From contig CANLHE010000024.1 in NCBI GenBank assembly GCA_947490605.1, forward strand, positions 1 through 8,220: a stretch of 8,220 nucleotides of DNA, read 5' to 3'. Below, piece after piece: positions 1-7,942 of the stretch (positions are counted from its first letter, which is position 1; the number at the start of each line of letters is the position of its first letter). Source of the DNA: Actinomycetota bacterium (lineage in GTDB: Bacteria; Actinomycetota; Actinomycetes; Nanopelagicales; Nanopelagicaceae). Made by a program: the position numbers and the translations under genes. Below the pieces are notes generated by a model. The model ran no database searches and was not told where the DNA came from. It saw only the letters and a program-made list of their open reading frames with translations.

Positions 1-335
1 TTATTGTTGATCTTATGTATGAAGGTGGAATTGCAAAACAACGTTGGTCAGTATCTGACACAGCTGAGTATGGTGATTACATCTCAGGTCCAAGAGTTAT
101 CGATCCAAGTGTTAAAGAGAATATGAAGGCAGTGCTTGCTGATGTTCAATCAGGTGCTTTTGCTAAGCGCTTTATTGATGATCAAGATAAAGGTGCTCCA
201 GAATTTAAATCACTTCGTGCAAAGGGTGAAGCCCATCCAATCGAGCAGGTTGGTAGAGATCTTCGTAAGTTAATGTCTTGGGTTAAATCAAGCAACAAAG
301 ATGATTACAAAGAGGGAAATGCGGCGCGTGGCTAA
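1..335 (+). CDS. ilvC: Ketol-acid reductoisomerase, C-terminal part (5' end outside window)
   Basis: This is the C-terminal 110 residues of ketol-acid reductoisomerase, read in the frame whose first full codon is at base 3. The enzyme isomerises and reduces 2-acetolactate or 2-aceto-2-hydroxybutyrate with NADPH and Mg2+, the second step of valine, leucine and isoleucine synthesis in the cytoplasm. The stretch contains the family's DLMYEGGIAKQRWSVSDTAE block, whose SDTAEYGDY segment carries the conserved substrate-binding serine. It then has SGPRVI, MKAVLADVQSGAFAKRF, and the terminal HPIEQVGRDLRKLMSWV helix. Ending shortly after this helix marks the short class I enzyme, usually about 330-340 residues. 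The NADPH-binding Rossmann domain and the first metal ligands lie upstream of the window. The stop codon lies 8 bases inside serA, so the genes are probably co-transcribed and translationally coupled. Identification is secure. Confidence 0.97.
   Translation, partial: IVDLMYEGGIAKQRWSVSDTAEYGDYISGPRVIDPSVKENMKAVLADVQSGAFAKRFIDDQDKGAPEFKSLRAKGEAHPIEQVGRDLRKLMSWVKSSNKDDYKEGNAARG
311..330 (+). promoter_or_regulatory. Ribosome binding site deciding the serA start (GTG at 328)
   Basis: The purine-rich AGAGGGA at 311-317 lies 11 bases upstream of the GTG at 328. It lies only about 2 bases from the in-frame ATG at 319 and downstream of the in-frame ATG at 301. Known SerA proteins begin directly with the PVVLIA strand, which matches initiation at 328 ([14 protein letters not shown]). 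The extra residues encoded by 301-327 (Lys/Arg rich) have no counterpart in the family. This site lies within the last codons of ilvC. Confidence 0.6.
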
Positions 336-1923
336 ACCTGTCGTACTAATTGCCGAAGAGTTAAGTCCAGCCACATTAGCGGCGTTGGGACCTGACTTTG
401 AGGTGCGCAATTGCAATGGCGCAGATCGGACAGAATTACTTGCCGCTCTTGCTAAAGGTGTTGATGCAGTATTAATTCGCTCTGCAACCAAGATGGATGC
501 CGAGGCAATTGCAGCTGCAAAAGGTTTAAAGGTGATTGCAAGAGCAGGTGTTGGTCTAGATAATGTTGAAATACCGGCGGCAACTGCAGCTGGTGTGATG
601 GTGGTTAATGCACCAACCTCAAACATTGTTTCAGCTGCGGAGCTAGCAATTGGATTACTTCTAGCATCTGCCAGATTTATCTCACCAGCACATGCAGCTT
701 TGCGTAATGGCAAGTGGGCACGTTCTAAATACACTGGCGCTGAATTATTTGAGAAAACTTTAGGAATTGTTGGCTTTGGCCGGATTGGTCAATTAGTAGC
801 AGCTCGCATGCAATCTTTTGGAATGGATGTTGTTGCTTATGATCCTTATTTGCAACCAGCACGTGCTGCCCAACTTAATGTGAAATTAGTTGAATTAGAT
901 GAGTTGCTTAAGGTAAGTGATTTCATAACTATCCATCTACCTAAAACAAAAGAAACTGCGAATTTAATCGGTACTGAAGCCTTAAAGAAGGTAAAGCCAA
1001 CGGTGCGAATTATTAATGCCGCTCGTGGTGGCGTATTAGATGAGGCTGCTCTTTATGAAGCGCTTAAAGATGGCAGAGTTGCCGGAGCTGGCCTTGATGT
1101 TTTTGCTACCGAACCATGCACTGATTCACCACTATTTACTTTAGATAATGTTGTTGCAACACCACATTTAGGTGCATCAACAGATGAAGCGCAGGAGCGC
1201 GCTGGAATTGCAGTTGCTGTCTCTGTTCGCAAAGCACTCTCTGGTGAGTTAGTACCAGATGCAGTAAATGTTAAGGGTGGGGCCATTGATCAAGCAGTTC
1301 GCCCAGCACTGCCATTAGTTGAAAAATTAGCTCAAGTTGCAACCTCATTAGCAAATGATGTTATTTCTTCAATTGATGTTGAAGTAAGAGGAGAGATCTC
1401 AACCCATGATGTTTCAGTACTTTCTACCAGTGCGTTAAAGGGTGCGTTAATTGCAATGGGAGCAGAAGATGTTACCTATGTAAATGCACCAGCTTTAGCT
1501 GAAAGTCGCTCCCTTACATCTGCCGTATCAACTGATGCTGAAAGCCCTGATCATCGTAATTTAGTTTCAGTAAGAGCTGCTTGTGCTGATGGCAGTCAGG
1601 TCTTTGTTAGCGGAACGCTTATGGGAATTAAACAGATCCAAAAGATTGTGGCAATTGATAAATTAGATCTTGATCTTAAGCCAACTAATAATCTTTTATT
1701 CCTTCGTTATGCCGATCGCCCTGGTGTAGTTGGTGTAGTTGGAAATGCTCTTGGTAAGTTAAAGATCAATATCGCTGATATGCAGGTTGGTCGCACTCAA
1801 GAGGGTGGACAAGCTTTAATGGCGCTAACAGTTGATTCTGTAATTCCTAATGAGATTATTGATGTAATTACCAAAGAGACTGGTGCTTCATTAGTTCGAT
1901 TTGTTAATTTGGTGAACGAATGA
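328..1923 (+). CDS. serA: D-3-phosphoglycerate dehydrogenase, long form with ASB and ACT domains
   Basis: This 531-residue protein oxidises 3-phosphoglycerate to 3-phosphohydroxypyruvate with NAD, the committed step of serine synthesis in the cytoplasm. From the GTG start, residues about 1-100 and 285-315 form the substrate domain. Residues about 100-285 form the Rossmann domain with GFGRIG at 149-154. The catalytic trio is visible as Arg233 in NAARGG, Glu262 in ATEP and His280 in TPHLG. Residues about 320-450 match the allosteric substrate-binding (ASB) domain of type I enzymes. Residues about 455-531 are an ACT domain ([12 protein letters not shown], then [10 protein letters not shown]) expected to bind serine for feedback inhibition. 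Length and whole-protein similarity fit the mycobacterial SerA (about 528 residues). The in-frame ATG codons at 301 and 319 are less likely starts because the Shine-Dalgarno-like AGAGGGA and family alignment favour GTG 328. The gene overlaps ilvC by 8 bases and leuB by 4. Its place between ilvC and leuB is an arrangement known from actinobacteria. Confidence 0.96.
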   Translation: MAKPVVLIAEELSPATLAALGPDFEVRNCNGADRTELLAALAKGVDAVLIRSATKMDAEAIAAAKGLKVIARAGVGLDNVEIPAATAAGVMVVNAPTSNIVSAAELAIGLLLASARFISPAHAALRNGKWARSKYTGAELFEKTLGIVGFGRIGQLVAARMQSFGMDVVAYDPYLQPARAAQLNVKLVELDELLKVSDFITIHLPKTKETANLIGTEALKKVKPTVRIINAARGGVLDEAALYEALKDGRVAGAGLDVFATEPCTDSPLFTLDNVVATPHLGASTDEAQERAGIAVAVSVRKALSGELVPDAVNVKGGAIDQAVRPALPLVEKLAQVATSLANDVISSIDVEVRGEISTHDVSVLSTSALKGALIAMGAEDVTYVNAPALAESRSLTSAVSTDAESPDHRNLVSVRAACADGSQVFVSGTLMGIKQIQKIVAIDKLDLDLKPTNNLLFLRYADRPGVVGVVGNALGKLKINIADMQVGRTQEGGQALMALTVDSVIPNEIIDVITKETGASLVRFVNLVNE

Positions 1924-2957
1924 AGAGTTTTAATTTAGCTGTCATACCAGGAGACGGCATTGGACCTGAGGTAGTAGGTGAGGGACTTAAGGTTTTAGAT
2001 GCGGTTGCGAAAAAATATGATTTAACCTTTAACAAAACTAATTACGATTTAGGTGCTGCCTATTGGCATAAGACTGGTGAGACTTTGCCTGATTCTGTGA
2101 TGGCTGAGTTAGCAAAATCTGATGTAATTTTGTTAGGTGCGGTAGGAGATCCAACTGTGCCAAGTGGAGTATTAGAGCGAGGATTACTTCTTAAGTTACG
2201 ATTTGCCTTTGAACATTATATAAATTTACGCCCAGCTAAATTATTTCCAGGAGTGATCTCACCAATTACAAATAATAAAGGTATTGATTTTGTAGTGGTT
2301 AGAGAGGGAACGGAAGGCCTTTATGTTGGTGCTGGTTCATTAAAGGATGAGGGCACAAATAAAGAGTTAGCAATTGAGGAATCGATTAATACCTATAAAG
2401 GTGTTGAGCGGGTAATTAGAGATGCATTTAATCGAGCAAAGCTTCGCCCACGCAAAAAACTGACCTTAGTTCACAAGAACAATGTGTTAGCAAGAGCTGG
2501 TGGTCTTTGGACTCGAGTGTTTAACGAGGTTGCAAAGGATTTTCCGGAAGTTACAACAGACTACTTACATGTTGATGCTGCCTCAATGTTTTTTGTAACA
2601 AATCCAGAGAGATTTGATGTGGTAGTAACTGATAATTTATTTGGCGACATCATTACTGATATCGCAGCTGCCATCTGTGGTGGCATTGGACTTGCTGCTA
2701 GTGGAAATATAAATCCAACTGGTGCTTTTCCATCTATGTTTGAACCAGTTCATGGCTCAGCCCCTGATATTGCTGGAAAAAACTTAGCTGATCCAACTGC
2801 AACTGTTTTATCAATTGCGATGATGCTAAATCACTTAGGTGAGAGTAAGGCTGCAAATGATGTTGAGGCAGCAGTGGCAAAGGATCTTGCTAGCCGGGCA
2901 GATAAGAAGCGTTCAACAACCGAAGTCGGCGCAGCATTAGTGGCGGGTGTGTCATGA
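1920..2957 (+). CDS. leuB: 3-isopropylmalate dehydrogenase
   Basis: This 345-residue enzyme is an NAD-dependent, Mg2+-requiring beta-decarboxylating dehydrogenase that oxidises 3-isopropylmalate to 2-oxoisocaproate in leucine synthesis. In organisms with citramalate synthase, LeuB also converts 3-methylmalate to 2-oxobutyrate for isoleucine. The N-terminal GDGIGPEV motif is at residues 11-18. The expected substrate and metal ligands are present: Arg94 and Arg104 in the [13 protein letters not shown] segment, Arg128 in VVREGTEG, Tyr135, Lys186 in LVHKNN, Asp219, and Asp243 and Asp247 in [11 protein letters not shown]. The NAD-binding [11 protein letters not shown] is at 278-288, with Asp283 favouring NAD. 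Isocitrate and tartrate dehydrogenases are close relatives, but the LRFAFEHY substrate loop and the gene context favour LeuB. The ATG at 1920 shares ATGA with the serA stop, and the gene ends in another ATGA shared with ilvE. No strong Shine-Dalgarno is visible, which fits translational coupling. Confidence 0.95.
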   Translation: MKSFNLAVIPGDGIGPEVVGEGLKVLDAVAKKYDLTFNKTNYDLGAAYWHKTGETLPDSVMAELAKSDVILLGAVGDPTVPSGVLERGLLLKLRFAFEHYINLRPAKLFPGVISPITNNKGIDFVVVREGTEGLYVGAGSLKDEGTNKELAIEESINTYKGVERVIRDAFNRAKLRPRKKLTLVHKNNVLARAGGLWTRVFNEVAKDFPEVTTDYLHVDAASMFFVTNPERFDVVVTDNLFGDIITDIAAAICGGIGLAASGNINPTGAFPSMFEPVHGSAPDIAGKNLADPTATVLSIAMMLNHLGESKAANDVEAAVAKDLASRADKKRSTTEVGAALVAGVS

Positions 2958-4039
2958 AGATAATTATTAATCCAAATACAAAACCAGTTGATGCAGCAGA
3001 TCGCGATAAAAGAGTTGCTGAGCCTGGCTTTGGTAAGTACTACACCGACAACATGGTTATTGCGCAATGGAATGAAGCAACCGGTTGGTCTGATGCGACA
3101 TTGCAGGCCTATGGTCCGCTTTCATTAGATCCAGCCACAATGGTTTTCCATTATGGTCAAGAGATATTTGAAGGAATGAAGGCATATTCCCAACCAGATG
3201 GTGGCATTTCATTATTTAGACCAGAAGCAAATGCAAAACGCTTTGCAAAGTCAGCAGCTCGTATTGCACTGCCGGAAATGCCAATTGATTTCTTTGTTGA
3301 AACAGTTGAAGCATTAGTTAAAGCTGATAAGAATTGGGTACCAAAAAAGACTGGTGAATCTTTATACATCCGCCCATTTATGATTGCAACCGAGGTTGGT
3401 TTAGGTGTTCGCCCATCTAATCAAGCGACATATGTATTAATTTCAACTCCTGCTGCTGCTTACTTTAATGCGGCAAAGGCGGTAACTGTTTGGATCTCTA
3501 CTGAGTATGTAAGAGCAGCATTAGGTGGCACCGGGGAGGCAAAGTGCGGTGGAAATTACGCAGCATCTCTGCTTGCCCAAAAACAAGCAGCTAAAGAAGG
3601 CTGTGATCAGGTTGCATATATTGATGCAGTAGAACGTAAATGGGTAGAGGAGATGGGCGGCATGAATCTCTACTTCATTAAGGGAAGTGGCAAAGATGCC
3701 AAGATAATGACACCAAAACTTACCGGCACATTACTTCCTGGAATAACTCGTGATTCAATTTTAACTTTAGCTAATGATTTAGGTTATAAAACTGAGGAAA
3801 CAATGATCTCAATCGATGATTGGCGCGATGGCGTTAAATCTGGCGAAATAACTGAAATCTTTGCTTGCGGTACTGCTGCTGTTGTATCTGCAGTAGGAAG
3901 TGCGAAAAGTATTCATGGTACCTGGCAAACCGGTGATGGAAAGCCTGGAGCTATTACAAATGAGATTCGTGCAGCACTGCTTGGTATTCAACATGGAACT
4001 ATTGAAGATAAGCACGGCTGGAATAAGCGGGTTATCTAA
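2954..4039 (+). CDS. ilvE: Branched-chain amino acid aminotransferase
   Basis: This 361-residue PLP enzyme of fold type IV catalyses the last, reversible step of leucine, valine and isoleucine synthesis, moving the amino group from glutamate to the 2-oxo acid. Length and motifs match the BCAT type II family that includes the mammalian enzymes. They are [13 protein letters not shown] at 66-78, [16 protein letters not shown] at 140-155, the Schiff-base lysine Lys197 in [13 protein letters not shown], the cofactor-contacting Glu233 in EEMGGMN, and the phosphate-binding CGTAAVVS at 305-312. The protein ends with the usual [15 protein letters not shown] tail. No signal peptide or membrane segment is seen, so it is cytoplasmic. 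The ATG at 2954 overlaps the leuB stop as ATGA, and the gene stop overlaps the cimA start as TAATG. It therefore sits between the two enzymes that supply its isoleucine and leucine precursors. Confidence 0.96.
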   Translation: MKIIINPNTKPVDAADRDKRVAEPGFGKYYTDNMVIAQWNEATGWSDATLQAYGPLSLDPATMVFHYGQEIFEGMKAYSQPDGGISLFRPEANAKRFAKSAARIALPEMPIDFFVETVEALVKADKNWVPKKTGESLYIRPFMIATEVGLGVRPSNQATYVLISTPAAAYFNAAKAVTVWISTEYVRAALGGTGEAKCGGNYAASLLAQKQAAKEGCDQVAYIDAVERKWVEEMGGMNLYFIKGSGKDAKIMTPKLTGTLLPGITRDSILTLANDLGYKTEETMISIDDWRDGVKSGEITEIFACGTAAVVSAVGSAKSIHGTWQTGDGKPGAITNEIRAALLGIQHGTIEDKHGWNKRVI

Positions 4040-5628
4040 TGACAATTAATGATTCATTTCATATCTATGACACCACACTTCGCGATGGCGCCCAACAAGA
4101 GGGATTAAATCTCTCTGTCCACGATAAGTTAACTATTGCTCGCCATCTTGATGATTTAGGTGTTGGCTTTATTGAAGGTGGTTGGCCGGGAGCAAATCCA
4201 AAGGACACTGAGTTTTTTAAGTTAGCTCAAACTGAATTAAAGTTAAAAAATGCCACCTTTGTTGCTTTCGGTGCAACAAGGCGGCCTGGAGTTAAAGCAG
4301 CTGATGATGTTCTGCTTCGCGCATTACAAGATTCAAAAGCTACTGCCGTAACACTTGTGGCAAAGAGTCATGATCGTCATGTTGATCTAGCACTTAAGAC
4401 TCATTTAGATGAAAACCTAGCAATGATCGCTGATTCAATTAAGTTTTTAAAAGCAGGAGGCCAGCGAGTATTTCTAGATGCTGAGCACTTCTTTGATGGT
4501 TATATTTCAAATAAAGCTTACGCACTTGAGGTGGTAAGAGTTGCCACAGAAGCTGGCGCTGATGTTGTTGCACTATGTGACACAAACGGAGGAATGCTTC
4601 CAGATGAGTTATCAAATATTGTTCATGAGGTTTTAACTGCCTCATCTGCTCGCCTTGGAATTCATTGCCATAATGACACTGGATGTGCTGTTGCTAACTC
4701 ACTTGCTGCTATCTCTGCTGGTGTTACCCATGTTCAAGGAACTTTAAATGGTTATGGCGAGCGAACTGGAAATGCTGATCTAGTAAATATCATTGCAAAT
4801 CTTGAATTAAAGAAAGATAAATTAGTTTTGCCTGCTGGCAAATTACAAGAGGCATTTCGTATTTCTCACGCTGTTGCTGAGATTACAAATGTAGCACCAA
4901 GTGCGCGCCAACCATATGTTGGAACCTCTGCCTTTGCTCACAAAGCAGGATTACATGCATCTGCAATCAAGGTAGATCCAATGATGTATCAACATGAAAC
5001 CCCAGAATCAGTTGGCAATGACATGCGAATGTTGGTCTCTGAGATGGCAGGTCGGGCTTCAATCGAACTTAAATCTGTTGAGCTTGGAATTGATTTAGGT
5101 GGCGATAAAGATTTGATTGGCAGAGTAGTTGAAAAAGTTAAAGATCTTGAAGGTAAAGGTTTCACCTTCGAAGCAGCCGATGCCTCATTTGAATTACTAC
5201 TTCGCACTGAAGTTTTAGGAAAGCGCCCAAGCTTTTTCACAATCGAAGATTGGCAAACTACAGTTCACCAAAATGAATCCGGCAAAGTAACCTCTAAGGC
5301 AACTGTAAAGATAAGTGCAAAGGGTGAATCGATCTCTGCCCAAGGTGTTGGAAATGGTCCAGTTAATGCGATTGATAATGCACTTCGAACTGGTCTTGAG
5401 AAGTTTTATCCGGAGCTTTCAAAACTTGAGTTAACTGATTACAAAGTTCGTATTTTGGAAGGCCGCCTTGGCACAGGTGCGGTGACTAGAGTTTTAGTTG
5501 AGACTAGTGATGGAAATGGCGAGTGGAGCACAATTGGCGTTCATGAGAACGTAATTGCAGCCTCAGCAATGGCATTAGATGACGCGGTTACCTATGGCTT
5601 ACTAAGGCAGGGGCGCAAACCCGAGTAA
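4039..5628 (+). CDS. cimA: (R)-citramalate synthase
   Basis: This 529-residue protein condenses acetyl-CoA with pyruvate to give (R)-citramalate, the entry step of the threonine-independent route to isoleucine. It is a DRE-TIM metallolyase. The opening YDTTLRDGAQQEGLNLSV at 10-27 carries the catalytic Arg15 and metal-binding Asp16. FIEGGWPGANPKD at 44-56 is the hallmark of the long CimA subfamily; 2-isopropylmalate and homocitrate synthases have a different segment here. Metal ligands His209 and His211 are in HCHNDTGCAVAN. NGYGERTGNADL at 237-248 and FAHKAGLHASAI at 299-310 complete the catalytic half. Residues about 390-529 form the LeuA-type C-terminal regulatory domain (LEGRLGTGAVTRVLVE), expected to bind the feedback inhibitor, probably isoleucine. 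The neighbouring leuB, ilvE and ilvC supply later steps and LeuCD should lie elsewhere. The start overlaps the ilvE stop by one base. A 2-isopropylmalate synthase role cannot be excluded by reading alone but is unlikely. Confidence 0.92.
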   Translation: MTINDSFHIYDTTLRDGAQQEGLNLSVHDKLTIARHLDDLGVGFIEGGWPGANPKDTEFFKLAQTELKLKNATFVAFGATRRPGVKAADDVLLRALQDSKATAVTLVAKSHDRHVDLALKTHLDENLAMIADSIKFLKAGGQRVFLDAEHFFDGYISNKAYALEVVRVATEAGADVVALCDTNGGMLPDELSNIVHEVLTASSARLGIHCHNDTGCAVANSLAAISAGVTHVQGTLNGYGERTGNADLVNIIANLELKKDKLVLPAGKLQEAFRISHAVAEITNVAPSARQPYVGTSAFAHKAGLHASAIKVDPMMYQHETPESVGNDMRMLVSEMAGRASIELKSVELGIDLGGDKDLIGRVVEKVKDLEGKGFTFEAADASFELLLRTEVLGKRPSFFTIEDWQTTVHQNESGKVTSKATVKISAKGESISAQGVGNGPVNAIDNALRTGLEKFYPELSKLELTDYKVRILEGRLGTGAVTRVLVETSDGNGEWSTIGVHENVIAASAMALDDAVTYGLLRQGRKPE

Positions 5629-5638
5629 TCTGCTATTC

Positions 5639-6538
5639 ATGTCCGCCGCCCTGATTACGCAATATGAAGAGCACTTGGCGTTGGTTAGAAATTTATCTGA
5701 TAACTCAATCCGGGGATATGTAACAGATTTAGAGTCTTTTCTTAAACATATGGAGAAGATGGGAATTGTTGAGTTTAATCAATTAGAAATAGAGCACATT
5801 CGCTCATGGCTTGCTAATTTACAAAGTACTGGAGTTGCCAGATCTACTTTGACTAGAAGAATTGTTTCAATCAGGGCTTTCACAAATTGGGCAGCAGCTA
5901 ATGGTTGGTTGACCTCTGATTTAGGAGTGAGCCTTGCAGTTCCTAAACCACATAAAGTATTGCCTGAGGTTTTAAATGTTGAAGATGCTGCCACAGTATT
6001 AAAAGCACTTGAGGTTAAATGTGTCGAGGAGCCAAGTGCAATTAACCTACGTGATTTAGCATTGGTTGAGGTTTTATATAGCTCAGGTATTCGAGTTTCA
6101 GAGCTTTGTGGATTAAATCTTGGCGATATTGATCGAACGAGAAATACTTTAAATGTAATTGGTAAGGGAAATAAGCAGCGGGTTGTACCACTTGGGTTGC
6201 CAGCGGTTCGGGCAATTGAGAGTTACTTAAAAATAGCCAGAGTTGAGTTTGTAAATCAAAATTCACAAGACGCAGTATTTTTAGGATCCCGCGGAAAAAG
6301 AATTGATCAAAGAACTGTCCGCGAAGTTGTTTATGAAGCAATGAAGGCGGTTGGTTCTGATATGGGACCCCATGGATTGCGTCATAGCGCTGCAACTCAT
6401 TTACTAGAGGGTGGCGCAGATCTTAGAACTGTGCAAGAGATATTAGGACATGCATCTTTATCTACAACTCAGATCTATACCCATGTATCTCCTGAGCGCT
6501 TGCAATCTGCCTACAAACAAGCACACCCAAGGGCGTAG
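5639..6538 (+). CDS. xerC: Site-specific tyrosine recombinase XerC
   Basis: This 299-residue tyrosine recombinase probably acts with a XerD partner at the chromosomal dif site to resolve chromosome dimers. Residues about 3-85 form the SAM-like core-binding domain, starting YEEHLALVRNLSDNSIRGY. Residues about 110-295 form the catalytic domain. All catalytic residues are visible: Arg152 in SSGIRVSEL, Lys176 in GKGNKQR, His245 and Arg248 in PHGLRHSAATHLLEGGADL, His271 in ILGHASLSTTQIY, and the nucleophile Tyr280. The length is normal for XerC/XerD, shorter than most phage integrases, with no extra arm-binding domain. The ATG at 5639 is 10 bases after cimA with no clear Shine-Dalgarno, so expression may rely on the operon or a leaderless transcript. 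XerC rather than XerD is chosen from its position near rpsB, which is common in actinobacteria; the split from XerD is not certain. No integrase-linked mobile element surrounds it. Confidence 0.9.
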   Translation: MSAALITQYEEHLALVRNLSDNSIRGYVTDLESFLKHMEKMGIVEFNQLEIEHIRSWLANLQSTGVARSTLTRRIVSIRAFTNWAAANGWLTSDLGVSLAVPKPHKVLPEVLNVEDAATVLKALEVKCVEEPSAINLRDLALVEVLYSSGIRVSELCGLNLGDIDRTRNTLNVIGKGNKQRVVPLGLPAVRAIESYLKIARVEFVNQNSQDAVFLGSRGKRIDQRTVREVVYEAMKAVGSDMGPHGLRHSAATHLLEGGADLRTVQEILGHASLSTTQIYTHVSPERLQSAYKQAHPRA

Positions 6539-6541
6539 TTT

Positions 6542-7720
6542 GTGAAAGTTGAATTACCAGTTGCTTTTTCGCAATTAGAGAGCCGAATTAAATCGCAGGT
6601 CTTTGTTAGAGCAGTGTTATCTGGCCGGCGAAGAAATATGCAAACAGAGTATGAACGAGTTGATATTAAGCCGGTATTAATTAAAGAAGAGATTAAGTGG
6701 CAGATAGTTTCAAGTGATGGCAAGAAAGATATAACTAAAAATGTTGAGGCAGATTTTAACTTCAATCAGTTATTTAGCTCTGGCTTTGCCAATCTATTAG
6801 TAGATACCCAAGATGAGTCATATCAGGTGAGGATCTCTAAAAAAGATGAGGCGTTAGTTGCTATTAATAAGGTGAAGTTAAGTAGAGATCTATCCCATGA
6901 TCGCCAAAAGCAGCGGATGTTGGCTGAGAGTAATCAGGTATTTAAAGCACTTGAAATGTCAGATCTATTGGGACGTATTAAACCTAGCAAGATGGATAAA
7001 TATAAACAGGTAGATGAGTTTTTAAGATTAATTAGCCAAACATTAGATAGTGATTTAGGCAAGCAAGATGAGATATCAGTTGTTGATTTAGGTTGTGGTC
7101 ATGCCTATTTAACCTTTGCAGTGCAGGAGTTTTTAGCCGATAAGTATCAAAAGGTTTCAATTTTAGGAGTTGATGAGCGGCAAGATTCTAAAGAGCATAA
7201 TGAGAAAGTTGCTAAGAAACTAAATACATCTGCTCAATTTATTGCTGCCAAGATTGCTGATACCCCAAATCAAAAGGTTGATATCGCAATCGCACTTCAT
7301 GCCTGTGATACCGCAACTGATGACGCGCTCTTTTGGGCGGTTAAAAATGATGCCAAGGTAATTATGGCCGCACCTTGTTGCATGCATGAGCTGCAAACTC
7401 AGATTAAAGAAAGCCCTGAACCATGGGGATTATTAACTAAGTATGGTTTAGTTAAAGAGCGGTTAGTTGATTTGATGACTGATTCACTGCGGGCACAGAT
7501 TTTAAAACTACTTGGCTACCGGGTTGATATTGTTGAGTTTATTGGTGGTGAGCACACCGCACGTAATATTTTAATTAGAGCGGTTAAAACTGGGGCAGCT
7601 GCAAATGATCTTGATAAGAAAAGGTATGAGCAGATGTTAAATGACTGGCAGATAACTCCATACTTGGCAAAGTTATTAAAGAGTGAGTTAAAAGCTGCGG
7701 CGCAGATTAATACTCTCTAA
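6542..7720 (+). CDS. Class I SAM-dependent methyltransferase, Methyltransf_32 (GSTCD-like) type, substrate unknown
   Basis: This 392-residue protein has a C-terminal Rossmann methyltransferase domain and a long N-terminal region of unknown role. The SAM-binding motif I is VVDLGCGHAYLTFAV at 180-194. The acidic end of strand 2 is in GVDERQDS at 209-216, with Asp211 the likely ribose ligand. IALHACDTATDDAL at 250-263 corresponds to motif IV, and MAAPCCMHEL at 275-284 is typical of this family. Upstream, LSHDRQKQRMLAES at 117-130 and IKPSKMDKYKQVDEFLR at 146-162 are blocks I associate with the same family. Residues 1-115 look like a separate beta-rich, lysine-rich domain. It is cytoplasmic, with no signal peptide. 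The substrate is not known; RNA or protein methylation are both possible. The GTG start at 6542 is 3 bases after xerC and lacks a Shine-Dalgarno, so coupling to xerC is likely. It ends the plus-strand gene array. Confidence 0.85.
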   Translation: MKVELPVAFSQLESRIKSQVFVRAVLSGRRRNMQTEYERVDIKPVLIKEEIKWQIVSSDGKKDITKNVEADFNFNQLFSSGFANLLVDTQDESYQVRISKKDEALVAINKVKLSRDLSHDRQKQRMLAESNQVFKALEMSDLLGRIKPSKMDKYKQVDEFLRLISQTLDSDLGKQDEISVVDLGCGHAYLTFAVQEFLADKYQKVSILGVDERQDSKEHNEKVAKKLNTSAQFIAAKIADTPNQKVDIAIALHACDTATDDALFWAVKNDAKVIMAAPCCMHELQTQIKESPEPWGLLTKYGLVKERLVDLMTDSLRAQILKLLGYRVDIVEFIGGEHTARNILIRAVKTGAAANDLDKKRYEQMLNDWQITPYLAKLLKSELKAAAQINTL

Positions 7721-7867
7721 ACCTGCGCAGTAGCTAATACTGCTATCGCAATTGATTGTTTTTGTATCTCCAATAAAGATTCCGATCATTACCCCGACCA
7801 CCAGGGTGGTAATTAAAAAGGCTGATCTCACCGGCAAATACTGGTTTATTTGCATCCGCCTGCGCAT
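7688..7867 (-). CDS. Possible small single-pass membrane protein (hypothetical)
   Basis: A 59-residue minus-strand reading frame opens with an Arg-rich start (MRRRM) and has a hydrophobic stretch at about residues 15-33 (SAFLITTLVVGVMIGIFIG), long enough for one membrane span. It ends with a short polar tail containing two cysteines (Cys40 and Cys47). Basic residues before the span predict an N-in, C-out orientation. The frame stays open upstream without another ATG, to a stop at 7922-7924, and that extension is also basic (PPKSTPKRRS). The end overlaps the 3' end of the convergent methyltransferase by 33 bases. No convincing Shine-Dalgarno precedes the ATG, and no homologue is recognised. 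In actinobacteria such as mycobacteria a divergent M23 peptidase gene often lies next to rpsB, but no peptidase motif is seen here. It may be a chance frame. Confidence 0.3.
   Translation of the reverse strand: MRRRMQINQYLPVRSAFLITTLVVGVMIGIFIGDTKTINCDSSISYCAGLESINLRRSF
7695..7763. terminator. Cluster of short inverted repeats at the end of the methyltransferase gene, possible weak terminator
   Basis: Several short dyads sit around the methyltransferase stop. CTGCG-G-CGCAG lies at 7695-7705 within the gene, and the palindrome CTGCGCAG at 7723-7730. GCAGTA-GCTAA-TACTGC lies at 7727-7743, and CAAT-TG-ATTG at 7749-7758 is followed directly by TTTTT at 7759-7763. None alone is a canonical intrinsic terminator: the strong stem is separated from the T run and the stem next to the T run has only four pairs. 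A terminator is expected here because the operon ends, so this is the best candidate, with low certainty. Confidence 0.3.
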
Positions 7868-7942
7868 AGATCTGCGCTTTGGTGTGGATTTTGGGGGGAT
7901 TATCTTCAGGTAGGATTTGCCTCAGCACGGAATGAAAGTTTC

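Larger units (their letters stand above)
1..7720 (+). other. Probable operon ilvC-serA-leuB-ilvE-cimA-xerC-methyltransferase
   Basis: Seven genes lie on one strand with junctions of 8-base overlap (ilvC/serA), 4-base ATGA overlaps (serA/leuB and leuB/ilvE), a 1-base TAATG overlap (ilvE/cimA), and gaps of 10 bases (cimA/xerC) and 3 bases (xerC/methyltransferase). No terminator-like hairpin with a T run is seen at any internal junction. The amino acid genes very likely form one transcript that starts upstream of the window. Inclusion of xerC and the methyltransferase is inferred from spacing alone, and an internal promoter inside cimA is possible. Confidence 0.7.

Noticed and set aside
288..734. 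148-codon minus-strand frame opposite serA
   Set aside because: It lies wholly opposite the well-supported ilvC/serA coding strand, and its alanine/serine-rich product is the usual antisense shadow.
1722..1742. Short tandem repeat GGTGTAGTT x2 in serA
   Set aside because: It encodes the normal glycine/valine-rich start of the ACT domain and needs no other explanation.
4039..5628. cimA as 2-isopropylmalate synthase or homocitrate synthase
   Set aside because: The FIEGGWPGANPKD segment and overall length match the long citramalate synthase subfamily rather than LeuA or homocitrate synthases.
6042..6395. 117-codon minus-strand frame opposite xerC
   Set aside because: It is antisense to conserved catalytic motifs of XerC and its product has no recognisable domain.
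5639..6538. XerC as a phage or integron integrase marking a mobile element
   Set aside because: The protein has the plain two-domain Xer length and lies among housekeeping genes. No attachment site repeats or cargo genes are visible.
6511..6765. 84-codon minus-strand frame opposite the xerC/methyltransferase junction
   Set aside because: It overlaps both real genes on the other strand, and no family or start signal supports it.
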